Shown here in pieces: positions 6,635-7,879 of a stretch of 7,879 nt of DNA (positions within the stretch are counted from its first letter, which is position 1; the number at the start of each line of letters is the position of its first letter). Location of the stretch: assembly GCA_958438185.1 (NCBI GenBank), contig CAUBQU010000050.1:1-7879 (forward strand), written 5' to 3'. Made by a program: the position numbers and the translations under genes. The notes beneath the pieces are model-generated. The model had not been told where the DNA came from. It was given only the letters and a program-made list of their open reading frames with translations, and did no database searches. This stretch comes from an uncultured Oscillospiraceae bacterium (GTDB lineage Bacteria > Bacillota > Clostridia > Oscillospirales > Oscillospiraceae).

Positions 6635-7851
6635 ACGTACTGGACCGTTTTCTCACCTACGTCGCCTACTGGACGACCTCTGACGACGCCAGCCTGGAAG
6701 CCCCCAGCACGGCGCGGCAAAAAACACTGGGCCATCTGTTGGTCGACGAGATGCAGACCCTGGGCCTGCAGGACGTGACGATGGACGCCGCCGGGAATGT
6801 CATCGGCACGCTGCCCGCCACCTGTGCCAGCGCGCCGGTCCTCGCCCTCATCGCCCATATGGACACCTCGCCCGACGCGCCGGGCAAGGACGTCCATCCC
6901 CGTATCGTCCCCTGCACCGGCCAGCCGCTGACGCTGTGCGACGGCGTCACCCTCAGCCAGGCCAATTGCCCCGGCTGGCAGGACCTGGCCGGTCAGGACC
7001 TGATCGTGACCGACGGCACCACGCTGCTGGGCGCGGATGACAAAGCCGGTGTCGCAGAGATCCTGGCCGCCGTGCAGAATCTGCAGGCCAGCCAGCGCCC
7101 CCACGGCGAGGTCCGCGTCATCATCACAACAGATGAGGAGATCGGCCAAGGTACCCGCGGGCTCGATGTCGCGCAGCTGGGCTGCCAATATGGCTACACC
7201 GTGGACGGCGGTCCCCTTGGCGAGCTGGAATTTGAGAATTTCAACGCCGCCGACGGGGACGTCATCCTGCACGGCGTCAATGTCCACCCCGGCTCTGCCA
7301 AGGGGATCATGCGCAACGCGCTGACCATAGCCATGGAATTTCACCGCCTGCTGCCGCCGGATGCCGTGCCGGAGCGCACCAGCGGCTACGAAGGCTTCCT
7401 CCACCTGCACAATATGGAGGGCGACGTCTCCCAGGCGCGGCTGCACTATATCATCCGTGACCACGACCGGGAGAAATTTGAAGCGAAAAAGCAGCTGCTT
7501 CTCGACGCTGCCCAGACCCTCTGCGACCGCTACGGCCCCAACGCCGCAGAAGCCACCTGTACAGACACTTATTACAATATGAAGGAGTACATCCTGCCCC
7601 ACCCGCACCTGGTCGACCGCGCCAAGGCCGCCTTCGAGGCCCACGGCGTCACGCCCCTGTGCCAGCCCATCCGCGGCGGCACCGACGGCGCGACCCTCTC
7701 CCGTCTCGGTCTGCCCTGCCCCAATCTCTCCACCGGCGGCTATCAATTCCACAGCGTCCGGGAGTTTATCCCGGTGCAGAGCCTGCATACCATGGTGGCC
7801 GTGCTGGAGGACCTTGTCTGCAGTTTTGTCGAAAAACCCGATGTCTCCTGA
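6631..7851 (+). CDS. pepT: Peptidase T, tripeptide aminopeptidase (M20B family)
   Basis: A 406-residue protein, the usual PepT length (about 405-410), which removes the N-terminal residue of tripeptides in the cytoplasm. All M20 metal and catalytic residues are present: H76 in AHMDTS with D78, D136 in LLGADDKAG, catalytic E169 and ligand E170 in TTDEEIG, D192 in YTVDGG, and a C-terminal zinc His (H374) in YQFHS. Substrate-site and dimer motifs are also present: NVHPGSAKG (217-225), HNMEGD (260-265), IRDHD (275-279) and RGGTDGA (348-354). AAAGGAGG (about 6618-6626) precedes the start within the end of pepD, and ATGA is shared by the pepD stop and pepT start, which points to translational coupling. 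No terminator is visible in the last 28 nt of the window, so the operon may continue or end just outside. Confidence 0.96.
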   Translation: MNVLDRFLTYVAYWTTSDDASLEAPSTARQKTLGHLLVDEMQTLGLQDVTMDAAGNVIGTLPATCASAPVLALIAHMDTSPDAPGKDVHPRIVPCTGQPLTLCDGVTLSQANCPGWQDLAGQDLIVTDGTTLLGADDKAGVAEILAAVQNLQASQRPHGEVRVIITTDEEIGQGTRGLDVAQLGCQYGYTVDGGPLGELEFENFNAADGDVILHGVNVHPGSAKGIMRNALTIAMEFHRLLPPDAVPERTSGYEGFLHLHNMEGDVSQARLHYIIRDHDREKFEAKKQLLLDAAQTLCDRYGPNAAEATCTDTYYNMKEYILPHPHLVDRAKAAFEAHGVTPLCQPIRGGTDGATLSRLGLPCPNLSTGGYQFHSVREFIPVQSLHTMVAVLEDLVCSFVEKPDVS

Positions 7852-7879
7852 TTTTCCATCGTAAAAACCTGTTTGTCAT

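Noticed and set aside
6583..7788. A 401-codon open frame antisense to pepT
   Set aside because: pepT has all catalytic motifs, an SD and coupling to pepD. The antisense product shows no recognisable domain and lacks an SD-supported start.
1..7879. CRISPR arrays, tRNA or rRNA genes, insertion sequences, phage or defence genes
   Set aside because: No direct-repeat array, structured stable-RNA gene, transposase or terminal inverted repeat was seen in reading both strands.

Overview
The window is GC-rich (about 60% by eye, not computed). It has strong AGGAGG-type ribosome-binding sites, -10/-35 promoters of the vegetative type, short intergenic gaps and U-tract terminators. The gene set is an ECF transporter with fused tandem ATPases, an NCS2 nucleobase permease, and the M20 peptidases PepD and PepT. 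Together these suggest a high-GC anaerobic Firmicute of class Clostridia, possibly a gut Oscillospirales member. The taxon is an inference from style and gene content, not a proven assignment.

Left arm (1-2920, minus strand): an ECF-type vitamin or metal importer operon. It is read leftward from a clear promoter at 2892-2920 through a structured leader of about 230 nt. The leader carries the ordered landmarks of a cobalamin (B12) riboswitch and then an intrinsic terminator (2691-2720) placed before the first gene, so transcription attenuation is likely. The operon encodes the transmembrane T component (1761-2654). It then encodes, overlapping by 28 nt, a single polypeptide with two ABC ATPase domains and a membrane-entering C-terminal extension that runs off the window (1-1788). 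The extension may be the substrate-binding S component. If so, two genes would encode a whole, dedicated ECF importer controlled by corrinoid levels. This is the most interesting system in the window.

Middle (2921-4516, plus strand): a divergent promoter (2991-3019), with an inverted repeat just upstream of it, drives a single-gene transcription unit for an NCS2/NAT-family nucleobase permease (3073-4467). The unit is closed by a strong terminator (4480-4516). The permease lacks two acidic residues regarded as important in characterised xanthine transporters.

Right arm (4517-7879, plus strand): a small cysteine-rich helical protein of unknown function (4569-5096), possibly a degenerate ferritin-like protein, is followed by pepD (5168-6634) and pepT (6631-7851). 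The two peptidase genes overlap by 4 nt and are probably translationally coupled. Their products, a dipeptidase and a tripeptidase, would complete the breakdown of short imported peptides in the cytoplasm. A near-consensus promoter for the pair overlaps the stop codon of the cysteine-rich gene.
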